Numbered from the stretch's first letter, positions 39,086 through 47,912 are shown. The stretch: 64,000 nt of DNA from Singulisphaera sp. GP187 (GCF_900129635.1 NZ_FSRB01000002.1:1516727-1580726), one strand, 5' to 3'. The notes: generated from the letters alone by a model not told the origin. Program-made: numbers and translations.

Positions 39086-40422
39086 AAATCCCCCTAACGA
39101 CAACTCGTCGTGGCATCACGTTGCTTGAGATCCTGATTTCGATCCTGATCATGGGCGTGGGCATGACGAGCATCATGACCTTGTTCCCGATCGGCCTCCT
39201 GAATCTCCGTCAGGCGAACCGTTACTCACGATCGAGATATCTGGCACAGTCGGCGTTCGCCGATATGAGAGCCGAAAACCTGTTGGCTAAGTCGTCGTTC
39301 ATCAAGAACCCGGCAACAGCTCCCTGGTACACAACGCCGATCGCGGCTCGAGCTTATGATCCGTGGATGCAGGACACGCCCGATTATGGCTCCGATCCTT
39401 GGGCCGCTCCGTTCGGTGTCTACCGTGGCGATGGGCCACCGACATCCACGGGGAACACGATCGGGCCGCTCGTGGGCTATGGATTCCCGGTCGCTTACGA
39501 CCCGCTCTGGCGCTCCGCAACGGGACTCTATCCAGATCCCAAGACGACCCCGGAATACCGATTCGGTTCCGGAATTGGATTTGTGAGGAACGATCCGGAT
39601 GGAAGTTTGGGGAGTGTCCACGGCTTGCCGCGCGTGACAAATTTCCCGGCGTGGACGACGGCCAACGTCCCGGGCATCTTCGTATCTCCGGAAGACATTG
39701 TGCTTCAGTCGGCGAGCGCCCCTTCCAAGAGCGCAGGGTCCGGCAGTTCGATCGTTCCGGACATGCAACTCGGCACGAATGCCGTCACGGGCATGGCGTC
39801 AGTCCAGAACGACTGGAAGTTCACATGGATGTTTACCGGTCGGCAGTCGATGTCGACGGAGGGGGATCGCTTTGATGGCGACATCGTGATCTTCGAGAAT
39901 CGACCGTTCGCGGCGAATCCGATCGTCGCTCCCTTTGACGCCACCGTGAAGACGGCCGTCGCTGGAGAGACGGTTGTCGAGGCAATCTACGGATACACCG
40001 GTCATGTCACGAGCGTCGACGGCAAGGTCGGATACGGGTCGACGGCGAAACGCGTCGTCTTGCTCCGCTGGTCGGACAAGGTTCCGGATCCGGAAATCCG
40101 AGTCGGTGACTGGTTCGCCGATGTGACTTACGAACGAGCCGCCACGGTTGAGCGGCAACGGATGATTGCCGATCCGATCGCGGGGAAACTCGAACTCCTT
40201 TATCCGTACCAACGGTGTCACTGGTATCGGATCGCGAAACGGACCCAGCCTAACGCGAGCACGACGCTTCCGGGCTATCGCGAGCTGACGGTGTGGACGA
40301 TCAACCCGCTGTATGCGTTCACGCTTTTGGATGTGGCGACCGGCGATCCCATCCACGTCAACGCGGCACTGATCTCGCCGTATGTCGTCAACGTGTATCC
40401 GCGAACCATCTACGCGCGTTGA
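39082..40422 (+). CDS. Prepilin-type (pseudopilin) protein with a long C-terminal domain
   Basis: 446 residues. The N-terminus RRGITLLEILISILIMGVG is a type III signal: prepilin peptidase cuts after Gly11, the next residue is N-methylated, Glu5 of the mature chain is present, and a 20-residue hydrophobic helix follows. LFPIGLLNLRQAN and LAQSAFADMRAE continue the long pilin helix. The remaining 370 residues are a beta-rich domain with no known motif. Planctomycetes encode many such proteins, used in type II secretion-like or type IV pilus-like assemblies. Finding one inside a phage-like element, coupled to a small membrane protein, is unusual. Confidence 0.8.
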   Translation: MKIPLTTTRRGITLLEILISILIMGVGMTSIMTLFPIGLLNLRQANRYSRSRYLAQSAFADMRAENLLAKSSFIKNPATAPWYTTPIAARAYDPWMQDTPDYGSDPWAAPFGVYRGDGPPTSTGNTIGPLVGYGFPVAYDPLWRSATGLYPDPKTTPEYRFGSGIGFVRNDPDGSLGSVHGLPRVTNFPAWTTANVPGIFVSPEDIVLQSASAPSKSAGSGSSIVPDMQLGTNAVTGMASVQNDWKFTWMFTGRQSMSTEGDRFDGDIVIFENRPFAANPIVAPFDATVKTAVAGETVVEAIYGYTGHVTSVDGKVGYGSTAKRVVLLRWSDKVPDPEIRVGDWFADVTYERAATVERQRMIADPIAGKLELLYPYQRCHWYRIAKRTQPNASTTLPGYRELTVWTINPLYAFTLLDVATGDPIHVNAALISPYVVNVYPRTIYAR

Positions 40423-40742
40423 TTGACAGGGATCGCGCCCCACTTTCCGGCCGGGCATGCCTGGTCTGACCAACCGGCCTTGAGGTCCAGACCGCAGCCG
40501 CACCGCCGACAACTCCCCTGATCGAAGTCTTCGCACGCCTGGCAAATCGCCAGGCGTGCGTTCTTTTGCGCCTCGGTAACCCGTGGCGACCCGGCGGACA
40601 CGTGCTGGACGATGGCCGTGGCGAACGACCGGAGCTGCGCGATGAGCCCCGGCTGGTGGGCCTGCTTGCAGACGAAGCGGGATCGCTCCCCGGGGCAGGA
40701 GCGGCTTTCGTCAGAGAGCGGGCACTGGTCGCACTTGTTCAT
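40410..40742 (-). CDS. Cysteine-rich zinc-binding phage protein
   Basis: 110 residues with Cys in CDQCPL, CKQ, AICQACEDF, CRRCGCGLDLKAG and CPAGKWG. The ending CRRCGC...K..W....CP.GKW is a pattern seen in small phage-encoded zinc proteins. Overlapping starts and stops (ATGA with the gene at 40739) place it as the last gene of the late operon. It ends 13 bases into the end of the convergent pseudopilin gene. Role unknown. Confidence 0.6.
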   Translation of the reverse strand: MNKCDQCPLSDESRSCPGERSRFVCKQAHQPGLIAQLRSFATAIVQHVSAGSPRVTEAQKNARLAICQACEDFDQGSCRRCGCGLDLKAGWSDQACPAGKWGAIPVNQRA

Positions 40743-41251
40743 GGCGGGGTTGTCACCAGTAGTCTGACCGCTGGGAAGATGTAGGAATCGTAGATGGGCG
40801 AACCGACGTTCCAGTAGAACTCAGCGGAATAAGTCGGCGTGCAACTGGATGCGTGGTAAACGAATCCGTTGTTAGGAGTCGAAACCGCATTCCATGGACC
40901 AGCGGGAATCGTGCCTCCTGACGGGCATCCCGCAACGGATGTCCACGACAATGAAAACGCCGGTGTGGTTGCTGGTACTCCTGCGGTATACGGAAAGTAC
41001 ATCATGTACCGCATCGCGACGGTGCTTGCGGGACAGGTGCTTACTCGACTCGCGCCGGGATAACTTAGTAGGTTGTAGGCAATCCAGTTGCCTGGGCCGC
41101 AAGGAATAAGGGGATTGGCTGGCGTCCAGATCGCGGCCATCGTGACACCGTAGTAGGTGTCATAGAACGAGAGGACTTCGGGGATCGTCGCAGTGCATGG
41201 GCCGAGGAAGCAACCACAACACTTGCATCCCGGGCTCCGCTTGATTCCCAT
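40739..41251 (-). CDS. Cysteine-rich probable tail-associated protein
   Basis: 170 residues. It begins MGIKRSPGCKCCGCFLGPCT, then has a beta-rich body (TMAAIWTPANPLIPCGPGNW, SLSWTSVAGCPSGG). The CKCCGCF opening looks metal-binding. Position after the distal tail genes suggests a tail-tip or fibre part; this is inference. ATG 41251 is preferred to 41257. Confidence 0.55.
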   Translation of the reverse strand: MGIKRSPGCKCCGCFLGPCTATIPEVLSFYDTYYGVTMAAIWTPANPLIPCGPGNWIAYNLLSYPGASRVSTCPASTVAMRYMMYFPYTAGVPATTPAFSLSWTSVAGCPSGGTIPAGPWNAVSTPNNGFVYHASSCTPTYSAEFYWNVGSPIYDSYIFPAVRLLVTTPP

Positions 41252-41655
41252 CAGCAATCCTCCGAGATCGCGCCCAGCCGCCCGCTGATGATGCCCACGA
41301 CGATGAACTTGCCGCCGCTCCCGACGATCGATCCAAACAGATTGCGGACCTCGGCCGTCTCGTCGGCCACCAGGTTGTCACCTTCGAGGTGATAGAGGGT
41401 GCAGGTCGCCTTGCCGACCGTGGTTCCGGAGCGTGCTGGGATCCCACCCGATGGAGTCTTGGCGTAACGCAGTTCCGACGACCCGGATGCCCCACGCGCC
41501 CGCGGGGCGGGTAAGCCGCGGGTCAGCTTCTCAACGTATCGAACGACGTCAATGATTCTCTCGGCGCCGATCTCACTGAAGCCTACCGTGGGATCGCCCG
41601 GGTCGGCCGGGCTTGAGGCGTCAGATTCACCTCGGGGCCGCGTTGCATCGGCCAT
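41251..41655 (-). CDS. Hypothetical phage protein
   Basis: 134 residues from ATG 41655, which overlaps the upstream stop by one base (TGATG). The first 45 residues are polar. Then IGAERIIDVVRYVEKLTRGL and a beta-rich half (TTVGKATCTLYHLEGDNLVA, GSGGKFIVVGIISGRLGAI) follow. It ends overlapping the next start. No family is recognised. Confidence 0.55.
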   Translation of the reverse strand: MADATRPRGESDASSPADPGDPTVGFSEIGAERIIDVVRYVEKLTRGLPAPRARGASGSSELRYAKTPSGGIPARSGTTVGKATCTLYHLEGDNLVADETAEVRNLFGSIVGSGGKFIVVGIISGRLGAISEDC

Positions 41656-42545
41656 CAGGCAGTCCCCTGCAACTGGGCGAAGAAGTCGTTGAAGTTGAAG
41701 ACGGCGAAGTCGATCTTTTCGTGGACGTCGAATTCGAGAGTCACCGCTTTCGCGTTGCTGTCTTTGGGGAGCGGCTGGCCTGTCAGACTGAGCGGCCAAG
41801 GGGACGAAATCTTCTGGCCATATTCGTCCGTGATTTCGATTTTCTTCTGCGAATTACTTGGGTCGAGACGGCGGAATCCGAGGTTCGGGACCCGGCTCTT
41901 CCAGGGCTTGTCGTTGAAGACAAAATTATAGGTGACGACCCAGTACCAGCCGATGTCAGGGTTGAAGGCCCGCTGGGGTGTGATCTTCTTGACCTTCACG
42001 TATTCCGGATCGGCCCCGAAGAAGGGCGTCGAGTTGATCTTATCCTGGAACGAGTGCGCGAGCGCGGGGTCATAGCTCGGCTCGTTGCGGATCAGCACCA
42101 GGATCGGCCGGGAACGGTCTTTCATCACAGGCGGGTCAAATGGATCGCCTGCCGAATTCACGATCGGCTTACCGTTGACGTCTTCGGTGATGGCCTCCTG
42201 GTATTGTTCCTCGTCCCAGGAGACTTGAGGCTGGCGGTCGACCGGATCCGCCGCGAATTGGCTCGCGTCGTAGGGACCATACTCGGCCACCGCTTCCCAG
42301 CCTCGCCCATCCTCGTCACGTTCGGTAACCGTCAAGGACTGGCAAAACGAGCCGTGGTCCGATTCGTACCCCGTGTCGTACACCTGGCCGATCGCGACGG
42401 GCAGCGCGGCCAGAATCGCGCCGGGCCCGACTCGCGCGTCGTCGGTCTGGACGTACCAGGTGCGTCGGTACGATCGCTTCCAGATCTGATCCCTCTTCGC
42501 CTCCCGGCCGCCCGGTTTTTTCTCGACGATACTTATGATCCGCAT
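41655..42545 (-). CDS. Probable distal tail protein
   Basis: 296 residues directly downstream of the tape measure gene (TGATG overlap), the place of distal tail or baseplate-hub proteins in siphoviruses. It is mixed alpha/beta with RRTWYVQTDDARVGPGAILA, DIGWYWVVTYNFVFNDKPW and a C-terminal FDVHEKIDFAVFNFNDFFAQ. No catalytic motif is seen. The assignment rests on gene order. Confidence 0.55.
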   Translation of the reverse strand: MRIISIVEKKPGGREAKRDQIWKRSYRRTWYVQTDDARVGPGAILAALPVAIGQVYDTGYESDHGSFCQSLTVTERDEDGRGWEAVAEYGPYDASQFAADPVDRQPQVSWDEEQYQEAITEDVNGKPIVNSAGDPFDPPVMKDRSRPILVLIRNEPSYDPALAHSFQDKINSTPFFGADPEYVKVKKITPQRAFNPDIGWYWVVTYNFVFNDKPWKSRVPNLGFRRLDPSNSQKKIEITDEYGQKISSPWPLSLTGQPLPKDSNAKAVTLEFDVHEKIDFAVFNFNDFFAQLQGTA

Positions 42546-45199
42546 CAGAATTCCCTCCGCTGGAGCGGCAGGGACTGACCCGACGCGCCGAGCTTCTTCT
42601 CGATCCGATTCAGGACTCCGACCGTATCCTTGGAGTTCTTCGCCACCGACTTGATCGAGTCATCCTTCGTCCCCCCGGCCCGGAATTGGAGGAGAGCCGA
42701 GTAGGCTTCCTTCGATCCGAGCTCGAGAGCCCCGGCAAACTTGGTTTCACCGCCTTGGCCCAGCTCCTCCTTGCCTGCGAGCTTTTTGGATCGTTCATAG
42801 GTCTTTTCATCGATCAGGCCCGCGGACTTCAGCGCGTCGAGTTCCTTGAGCTTTTCGCCGTACTTCTCGAGGGGAGTCCGGCTCTCCTCAAAGATCGACT
42901 TGGCTTTATCCGAGAACTCGTCGCCGGACTTCTTGGCACGGTCGAACGTGTCTTTGTTGATGAGACCGGCTTTGAAGAGCTGTCCGAGGTCATGGAGCTT
43001 GACGTTGTATTTTTCCAGGGGAGTCCGGGTGTCGTCATAGACCTGCTTGGCTTTCTGGCCGTACTCTTCGAGGGCCTTCTTGAAGGCCCGCTTGTAGGTT
43101 TCCTGATCGACCGCCCCTGACTTGAACATCTCGTTCAGGTCCCGGACCTGGGTTTGGAATTTTTCCAGCGGAGTGCGGGTCTCTTCGATGATCTTCTTGG
43201 CGCCCTCGGCGATTCGCTTCTGGGATTCCATGGCCGCGGGATCCAGGGCGGATGGTCCCTTCATGCCCCCCATCGGGCCGGCCGCGGCCGGTCCGCCGGC
43301 GTCCATCCGCATCATGGGGTTGCTCTTGTTGATCATCGCGAACTTGGCCTGAATCTCCTTCTCCAGGCTGGCGAAGTTCGGAGCCATCAGCGCTGGAAGG
43401 TCGAGACTCCCACCACTGAGTGCATTCTTGAGCCCGCTGTAGATCCCCTGACCCATCGTCTTGGCGAACGACCACCCGAGGCTGAAAGCGACTTTGACCA
43501 GGCCGATGGCGAGCGACGGGATGTAACTGACGATCGTCCCGATGACCTTGATCACCATCACGCTCAGGTTCCAGAACGCTTTGATCGCCTGTCCGATGCC
43601 GGCGAAGATCAGCTTGACCCAGTTGTTTTTGATCCACTCTCCGATAATCGCGAGGTTCTGGGGGATCGACTGGAAGACGGCGACAACGTTGGCGATGCCC
43701 TCCTGGAACTTGAGCTGGACGATCGACCAGACGGCCGGCAGGTTGCGGAGATAGCTTGCAGCCACGCCGATCGCATCGCCGATCCTGGCGGCGAAGCTGG
43801 AGATTGCCCCGCGATTGCGGGTAAAGGCGGTGTCGAGCCAGGTCGCAAATTCGTTGAGCAGCCCCATGCCCTTTTGCAAGGCCGGCAAGAAGACGCTCAT
43901 GAGGTTTGCCCCGGCGTTGGTCATCGTGCCACCAAATCGGCGCATCGCGTTCGCCGGGGAATCGATCGTGTTGGCCAGATCGCCCTGAGCGACGGCCAGG
44001 CCTTTGATGATCAACGATGTTCGCGCCGCGACTTTCTGCTGAGTGCTCATCTCCTGGCCGGCCTTGATGAGGCCGAGCCGGAAGGCCTCTTGCTTGGTCG
44101 CGGCATCCTGAACGTCGATGCCGAACGCGGAAATGGGCTCACTTTGCCCACGGAGCGCCGAGGCGATCTTGCCGGCCGCCTCGTCGAAGCCCACGTTGAA
44201 GATCGACCCTGCGTCGGCCGCCAACTTCGCCAACTGCACGCTGGTCTCGGCCGAGGCCTTCTGAGTCTGGCCACCCATGCCTTGGAGGAGCTGGCCGAAG
44301 ATTGCGGCGGTGTCGATGAACTCGGTCTTAACGGTGCCGAACCGTGTGGCCATCCCATCGGAGGCGTTCTGCACGATCTGCGCCTGGTTGCCGAAGATCA
44401 CCCCCATCTTGCTGACTGACTCGTTCAGGTTGGAAGCTTCAACGGTGCTCGCCTTGAGGAACTGAACCCCTTTGAAAGCGAGCGCGAAGGCGCCGAGGGC
44501 GACGGCGATCTCCGCTCCCAAAGCAATGACCGAGTTTTTGAGCGTGTGGACAACGGAATTGACACCCCGGAACGCCGCTCTCAGCCCGGTCACTTGCGCA
44601 ATCTGAGGTCCGAGCCGGAAGTTAAACATGCTTGAGAGTCTGGTACCGGCGACGTCTCCGAAGTCCCCGATCAAATTTTTAAGCCTGAGGAAGCCTTGGA
44701 ACGCGCCGAGCGCCTTGTCGGCGGTCGGCCCGATGCGCTGGACCGCCGCCTGGACCCTGTTGAGGGAGCCCTCGGCGGCGCCGGCCCCCTTGGCGATCTC
44801 GTCGCGGAGCTTCTGCTGGAGACGCGAGATCGCGGCCTCGGCCTTGGGGAGTTTCATCTCCGAATCGATCCGCCGCGCCAACGTCACGATCGTGCCGCCA
44901 ATCCTGTCGATCTGCGCGGTCATTGTGGCCGCAAATCGGTTGAGAGGGGCCAGAGCCGTCGCGAACGCGGCCTGGATCTCTCCGGCTTGCTCCTGAGCCT
45001 GGCTGGACATTTCCCCCATGTTCGAGGTGTCGGCCGCCTCAATCTTGGGACCCTTCATGGTGAACGAGTCCGCCGCGCGCTGGGTGCGTACGGCGGACTG
45101 GGCGAAATTGTCGAGGGCGCGTATGCCCCGGTCCAACTCCCGGACGAAGGGGTTAGCGTCGCCGCTCATGCGGACCACGATGTTGCCGGCCAGCGCCAT
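42545..45199 (-). CDS. Tail tape measure protein
   Basis: 884 residues. It sets tail length and enters the cell at DNA ejection. Coiled-coil helices fill residues 60-190, hydrophobic segments lie at about 205-235 and 525-580, and ESVSKMGVIFGNQAQIVQNAS with QGDLANTIDSPANAMRRFGG are typical of tape measure cores. The C-terminus holds three repeats of about 44 residues built on TRTPLEKY..KL..L....GLID..TY.RA. Length implies a tail of roughly 130 nm at 0.15 nm per residue (general rule). The start overlaps the stop of the chaperone gene (TGATG). Confidence 0.93.
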   Translation of the reverse strand: MALAGNIVVRMSGDANPFVRELDRGIRALDNFAQSAVRTQRAADSFTMKGPKIEAADTSNMGEMSSQAQEQAGEIQAAFATALAPLNRFAATMTAQIDRIGGTIVTLARRIDSEMKLPKAEAAISRLQQKLRDEIAKGAGAAEGSLNRVQAAVQRIGPTADKALGAFQGFLRLKNLIGDFGDVAGTRLSSMFNFRLGPQIAQVTGLRAAFRGVNSVVHTLKNSVIALGAEIAVALGAFALAFKGVQFLKASTVEASNLNESVSKMGVIFGNQAQIVQNASDGMATRFGTVKTEFIDTAAIFGQLLQGMGGQTQKASAETSVQLAKLAADAGSIFNVGFDEAAGKIASALRGQSEPISAFGIDVQDAATKQEAFRLGLIKAGQEMSTQQKVAARTSLIIKGLAVAQGDLANTIDSPANAMRRFGGTMTNAGANLMSVFLPALQKGMGLLNEFATWLDTAFTRNRGAISSFAARIGDAIGVAASYLRNLPAVWSIVQLKFQEGIANVVAVFQSIPQNLAIIGEWIKNNWVKLIFAGIGQAIKAFWNLSVMVIKVIGTIVSYIPSLAIGLVKVAFSLGWSFAKTMGQGIYSGLKNALSGGSLDLPALMAPNFASLEKEIQAKFAMINKSNPMMRMDAGGPAAAGPMGGMKGPSALDPAAMESQKRIAEGAKKIIEETRTPLEKFQTQVRDLNEMFKSGAVDQETYKRAFKKALEEYGQKAKQVYDDTRTPLEKYNVKLHDLGQLFKAGLINKDTFDRAKKSGDEFSDKAKSIFEESRTPLEKYGEKLKELDALKSAGLIDEKTYERSKKLAGKEELGQGGETKFAGALELGSKEAYSALLQFRAGGTKDDSIKSVAKNSKDTVGVLNRIEKKLGASGQSLPLQRREF

Positions 45200-45465
45200 C
45201 AGACACGTCCATTTCGTTGCGCGGCGAGGGCGCGGAGAGCGAACAGGCCCGCCGCGGCGGACTGGGTTTCGCTCTTGGGTTTCTGCCGGCGGGGGATGAA
45301 GTCTTCCGGGGTGAGCGCCTTACCCTTGCCGAAGACATTCGCAATCGTCGATGAAATCAAGCCCGCTTGCCAGTAAGAGTCAGGCAGGGGGTCGAGGCGA
45401 TCGTACGCCAGCCACTCGCTCAGCTCGTGGGAATCGATCCGGGAGAGCAACTCCCGGACAGGCAT
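45199..45465 (-). CDS. Tail assembly chaperone, GT-type second frame (DUF4035-like)
   Basis: 88 residues from ATG 45465, but the frame is open upstream and reads natural sequence there (LRRFCFKLALNLGMPVRELL), so the main product is probably a fusion with the preceding gene, made by a -1 frameshift at 45519-45525. MPVRELLSRIDSHELSEWLAY is the DUF4035/GpT signature. The fusion would be about 216 residues. GT-type proteins coat the tape measure during tail assembly, and this gene directly precedes it. Confidence 0.8.
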   Translation of the reverse strand: MPVRELLSRIDSHELSEWLAYDRLDPLPDSYWQAGLISSTIANVFGKGKALTPEDFIPRRQKPKSETQSAAAGLFALRALAAQRNGRV

Positions 45466-45473
45466 CCCGAGAT

Positions 45474-45848
45474 TCAGTGCGAGCTTGAAGCAGAATCTTC
45501 GGAGGGGCTGGCATTCGAGTTTCCCTCAAGGGCGTCCACGTCCTTCTTGGTGAAGGCGGAGAGCCGCATGGCGACCTCGAGGATCCGGTCGAGCGCGGCC
45601 GCGGACTTGGTGCCGAGGGGGAGGATGTCCTTCTCGCTGAAGAGGCGTTTCCCGGTCTCGTCGCAGACGGTGGCGACCGCCATGCGGGCCCGGAAGTCCT
45701 TGCCCGGCTCTTTGTTGTACGCCGCCTCAAGGCGGTCTCGCTCGGTCCCGGTCATGGTCTGGACGAACACCGTCCCATTCCACTCGGGGATGGAGACTTC
45801 TTCGCGCGGGAGGTCGTCGGCCGCGAGGATCGATTCGCGTGAAAGCAT
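45474..45848 (-). CDS. Tail assembly chaperone, G-type
   Basis: 124 residues (LPREEVSIPEWNGTVFVQTM, TGTERDRLEAAYNKEPGKD, ARMAVATVCDETGKRLFSEK). This is the typical first chaperone of lambda-like tail modules: it follows the tail tube and precedes the tape measure. The last 14 residues (after LEGN) are Ser-rich and lie beyond the frameshift site, as in lambda gpG. The start is ATG 45848. Confidence 0.85.
   Translation of the reverse strand: MLSRESILAADDLPREEVSIPEWNGTVFVQTMTGTERDRLEAAYNKEPGKDFRARMAVATVCDETGKRLFSEKDILPLGTKSAAALDRILEVAMRLSAFTKKDVDALEGNSNASPSEDSASSSH
45519..45525 (-). promoter_or_regulatory. Programmed -1 frameshift slippery heptamer
   Basis: The minus strand reads G GGA AAC in the frame of the 45848 gene, a canonical X XXY YYZ heptamer. 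After a one-base slip the frame is GGG AAA CTC and runs without a stop into the GT-type gene. Lambda uses GGGAAAG at the same place in G/GT. Confidence 0.85.
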
Positions 45849-45910
45849 GATGGCCTTGGTTTTGGTGAAGGGGGAAGGTCAGAGAACGGGGCTGAGAGGT
45901 TGACCGGGGA

Positions 45911-46342
45911 TCACGCCGGCGCAGCGCTGAGGACGATCTCGCCGGAGACCTTGATTTCAAACTCGGCTTCGAGGTTTCCTTCAACCTCCATGCCGGTCGG
46001 CTTCAGCTTCGTGAGGACGCCGTCGAAGGTGGCCGTGGTCGCGTCGGCGTCCGCGAAGACTAACTGGAAAGTGGCCAACAACGGGTTATCCCAGAGACCG
46101 AAGAGGAAGAGGTGCGTCGGGTCGTGGGGATCGTATTGCAAAGTCCCGGACATCGAGCCGCCATCGGCGATCGTCGGCCGGTAGGTTTTCTTGGCGGAGT
46201 CGAGGTTCGTTGTCTCGGCGGTGCCAACCTCCATCTCCGGGCCATCGAGCGAGACTCGCTGCGCGATGGTGGTTTGTGCCGCACTGATTTTGACTTTCAG
46301 CAGGGTCCCCTTGCCGGGGTTCACCTGTGTGACGTGGGCCAT
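45911..46342 (-). CDS. Major tail tube protein
   Basis: 143 residues, beta-rich, in the standard place before the tail chaperones. QVNPGKGTLLKVKIS, SMSGTLQYDPHDPTHLFLFG and ATFDGVLTKLKPTGMEVEGN are consistent with lambda gpV/SPP1 gp17-type tube subunits, which stack as hexamers around the tape measure. The start is ATG 46342. Confidence 0.82.
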   Translation of the reverse strand: MAHVTQVNPGKGTLLKVKISAAQTTIAQRVSLDGPEMEVGTAETTNLDSAKKTYRPTIADGGSMSGTLQYDPHDPTHLFLFGLWDNPLLATFQLVFADADATTATFDGVLTKLKPTGMEVEGNLEAEFEIKVSGEIVLSAAPA

Positions 46343-46383
46343 GCTAAGACCTCAAAGGGGAGGACTCGAGAAAACGGAAATTT

Positions 46384-46728
46384 TCATAGGCGCACTTCTC
46401 TGTCGATCCGTCTCGCAACCTCGCGCGTGACGACCTGGATTGCCCGATCTTGGGCCAGGTCGACCGCTTGCTCGAGGAGCTTGGCGGCATAGGGGCCACC
46501 CACCTCGGCTTCGATCGCCGTCGCGACCGTCGCGCCGAGCTGGGTCCCCTCGTCCTGGTGGATTCCCGCCTGGACCCGCGGTGACTGTGTGAGCGAGGAC
46601 GCTTGCTTGCGCAGGACCTCACCGCCGCGGCGAATCGCGGGGAGGAGGACCTCCGGCGCCACGTCGCGTTTGAGCCGCTGGAGGGCTTCCTTGGCCTCCT
46701 TGATGCCGCTGATTTTCAGGCTGGCCAT
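46384..46728 (-). CDS. HK97 gp10-like tail completion protein
   Basis: 114 residues from ATG 46728. ISGIKEAKEALQRLKRDVAP, AIRRGGEVLRKQASSLTQ and GPYAAKLLEQ fit the HK97 gp10 family of tail-joining proteins. It is helical at the start and basic throughout. It begins eight bases after the upstream gene ends. Confidence 0.75.
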   Translation of the reverse strand: MASLKISGIKEAKEALQRLKRDVAPEVLLPAIRRGGEVLRKQASSLTQSPRVQAGIHQDEGTQLGATVATAIEAEVGGPYAAKLLEQAVDLAQDRAIQVVTREVARRIDREVRL

Positions 46729-46736
46729 GGGTCGAG

Positions 46737-47420
46737 TTAGCTCGTGAGGATCTTGCCTTGGAGCCGGCAAGACGTGGTGCAACTGACCGAGATCGACGAC
46801 ACGTCGGCGGTGAACGGATTGGCGAAGTAGCCGGGCGATCGGCCCCAGACCAGCGGGTTGCCAGCGATCAGGTTGACAGTGTTGCTGGGCGCGACACCGG
46901 GCGTTGGCGTGGTCACGGCCGACGCGGGGCTCGAGCCACCCGAAAAGCTATCGGTGGTCGACATGGTCACTGTCTGGAGGCCAAGGTTTCCGGTGAACGT
47001 GACGTTCACCGGGGTTCCGGGGAGCGGACCTCCGGTACAGATCGCGCCACCGACCGCGACATTGGACAGCGCTTCGAGAGCGGCCTGAACGGCGGCCGCG
47101 GTGGCGTTATAAACGATCGCCGCCGTGGTCTGGCCGTTCACGGTGGATGTGAGCGTTCCCCCGGTCGGTGTCCCCGTAACCGTGATCCGCTTGGTCTCAT
47201 TGCTCCCGTTGGTGCGGATCGTGAGGTTCGAGGTCGCGACAAGCACGACAGATTGCAGAGCGGCCGCGGTGAAGGCGAGCGTGACGAGCTGGTTGGCCGT
47301 ACCGCCGGTGAAGGTCTGGTCGAGCACGATTTCGGCGTTGCCGACTTCGAGGTCGGAACCCCCGATTGAGTTAGCGCCGTTGGTCGTGATCGAGAGCGCT
47401 TGACGATGGGTGAGGCTCAT
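46737..47420 (-). CDS. Phage structural protein, beta-rich
   Basis: 227 residues rich in Thr, Ala, Val and Gly with alternating beta strands (ITVTGTPTGGTLTSTVNGQT, VNVTFTGNLGLQTVTMSTT). Such composition is typical of Ig-like domains or decoration proteins. The C-terminus has a Cys pair (VSCTTSCRLQGK). It starts within the stop of the previous gene (ATGA). Exact role unknown; a tail or virion surface protein is likely from place. Confidence 0.6.
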   Translation of the reverse strand: MSLTHRQALSITTNGANSIGGSDLEVGNAEIVLDQTFTGGTANQLVTLAFTAAALQSVVLVATSNLTIRTNGSNETKRITVTGTPTGGTLTSTVNGQTTAAIVYNATAAAVQAALEALSNVAVGGAICTGGPLPGTPVNVTFTGNLGLQTVTMSTTDSFSGGSSPASAVTTPTPGVAPSNTVNLIAGNPLVWGRSPGYFANPFTADVSSISVSCTTSCRLQGKILTS

Positions 47421-47899
47421 GAGGGTATCGATTCTCGATAACGGAACAAGTAATCGTGCATCTCAAAATAGGTACCAAGGTCGGACTGGGTGACTGGCGG
47501 ATCCCAGCGATCGAACTCGTCCTTCCTGACGGTTTCCAGGATCTGGATCGAGCCGGGGAGGCTGCCGTTGATGATCCCCTCGAACTGGTTGCGCACCACT
47601 TGCAGGATCGCGTCACAATCTCCGTTGACGGTGGAATAGGCCCTGAATTCGACTCGCGCCTCAGTCACGCCGGCGGCACCCGAAAGGTTATGCACGGGGA
47701 CGTTCGAACGGACCACGTAGACCAGCGCCGGCAATCCCGCAGTCTGAGGGAGGACCTGGGGAAAGATTCGCTGGCCCACGATGAGAGTGAGCGCGGCATT
47801 TGACTTGAGCCCCGTCGCGAGCGCCGCCCGAAAACCAAACGCGACGTAAGGTCCGGCCGCTTGACTACGGAGGATCGTCAGAATCACGGGTATCGGCAT
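47417..47899 (-). CDS. Tail terminator/completion protein (DUF3168-like)
   Basis: 160 residues from ATG 47899. AALTLIVGQRIFPQVLPQTA and LPALVYVVRSNVPVHNLSGA fit the DUF3168/gpU-like tail terminator family, in which a hexamer caps the tail tube. ARVEFRAYSTVNGDCDAIL follows the usual strand-helix pattern. It overlaps the next gene by four bases. Confidence 0.75.
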   Translation of the reverse strand: MPIPVILTILRSQAAGPYVAFGFRAALATGLKSNAALTLIVGQRIFPQVLPQTAGLPALVYVVRSNVPVHNLSGAAGVTEARVEFRAYSTVNGDCDAILQVVRNQFEGIINGSLPGSIQILETVRKDEFDRWDPPVTQSDLGTYFEMHDYLFRYRESIPS

Positions 47900-47912
47900 G
47901 ATCGTTTTAGAT

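Noticed and set aside
43154-44419. 421-residue plus-strand frame opposite the tape measure gene
   Set aside because: Arg/Gly/Asp-rich antisense shadow of the tape measure gene with no ribosome site.
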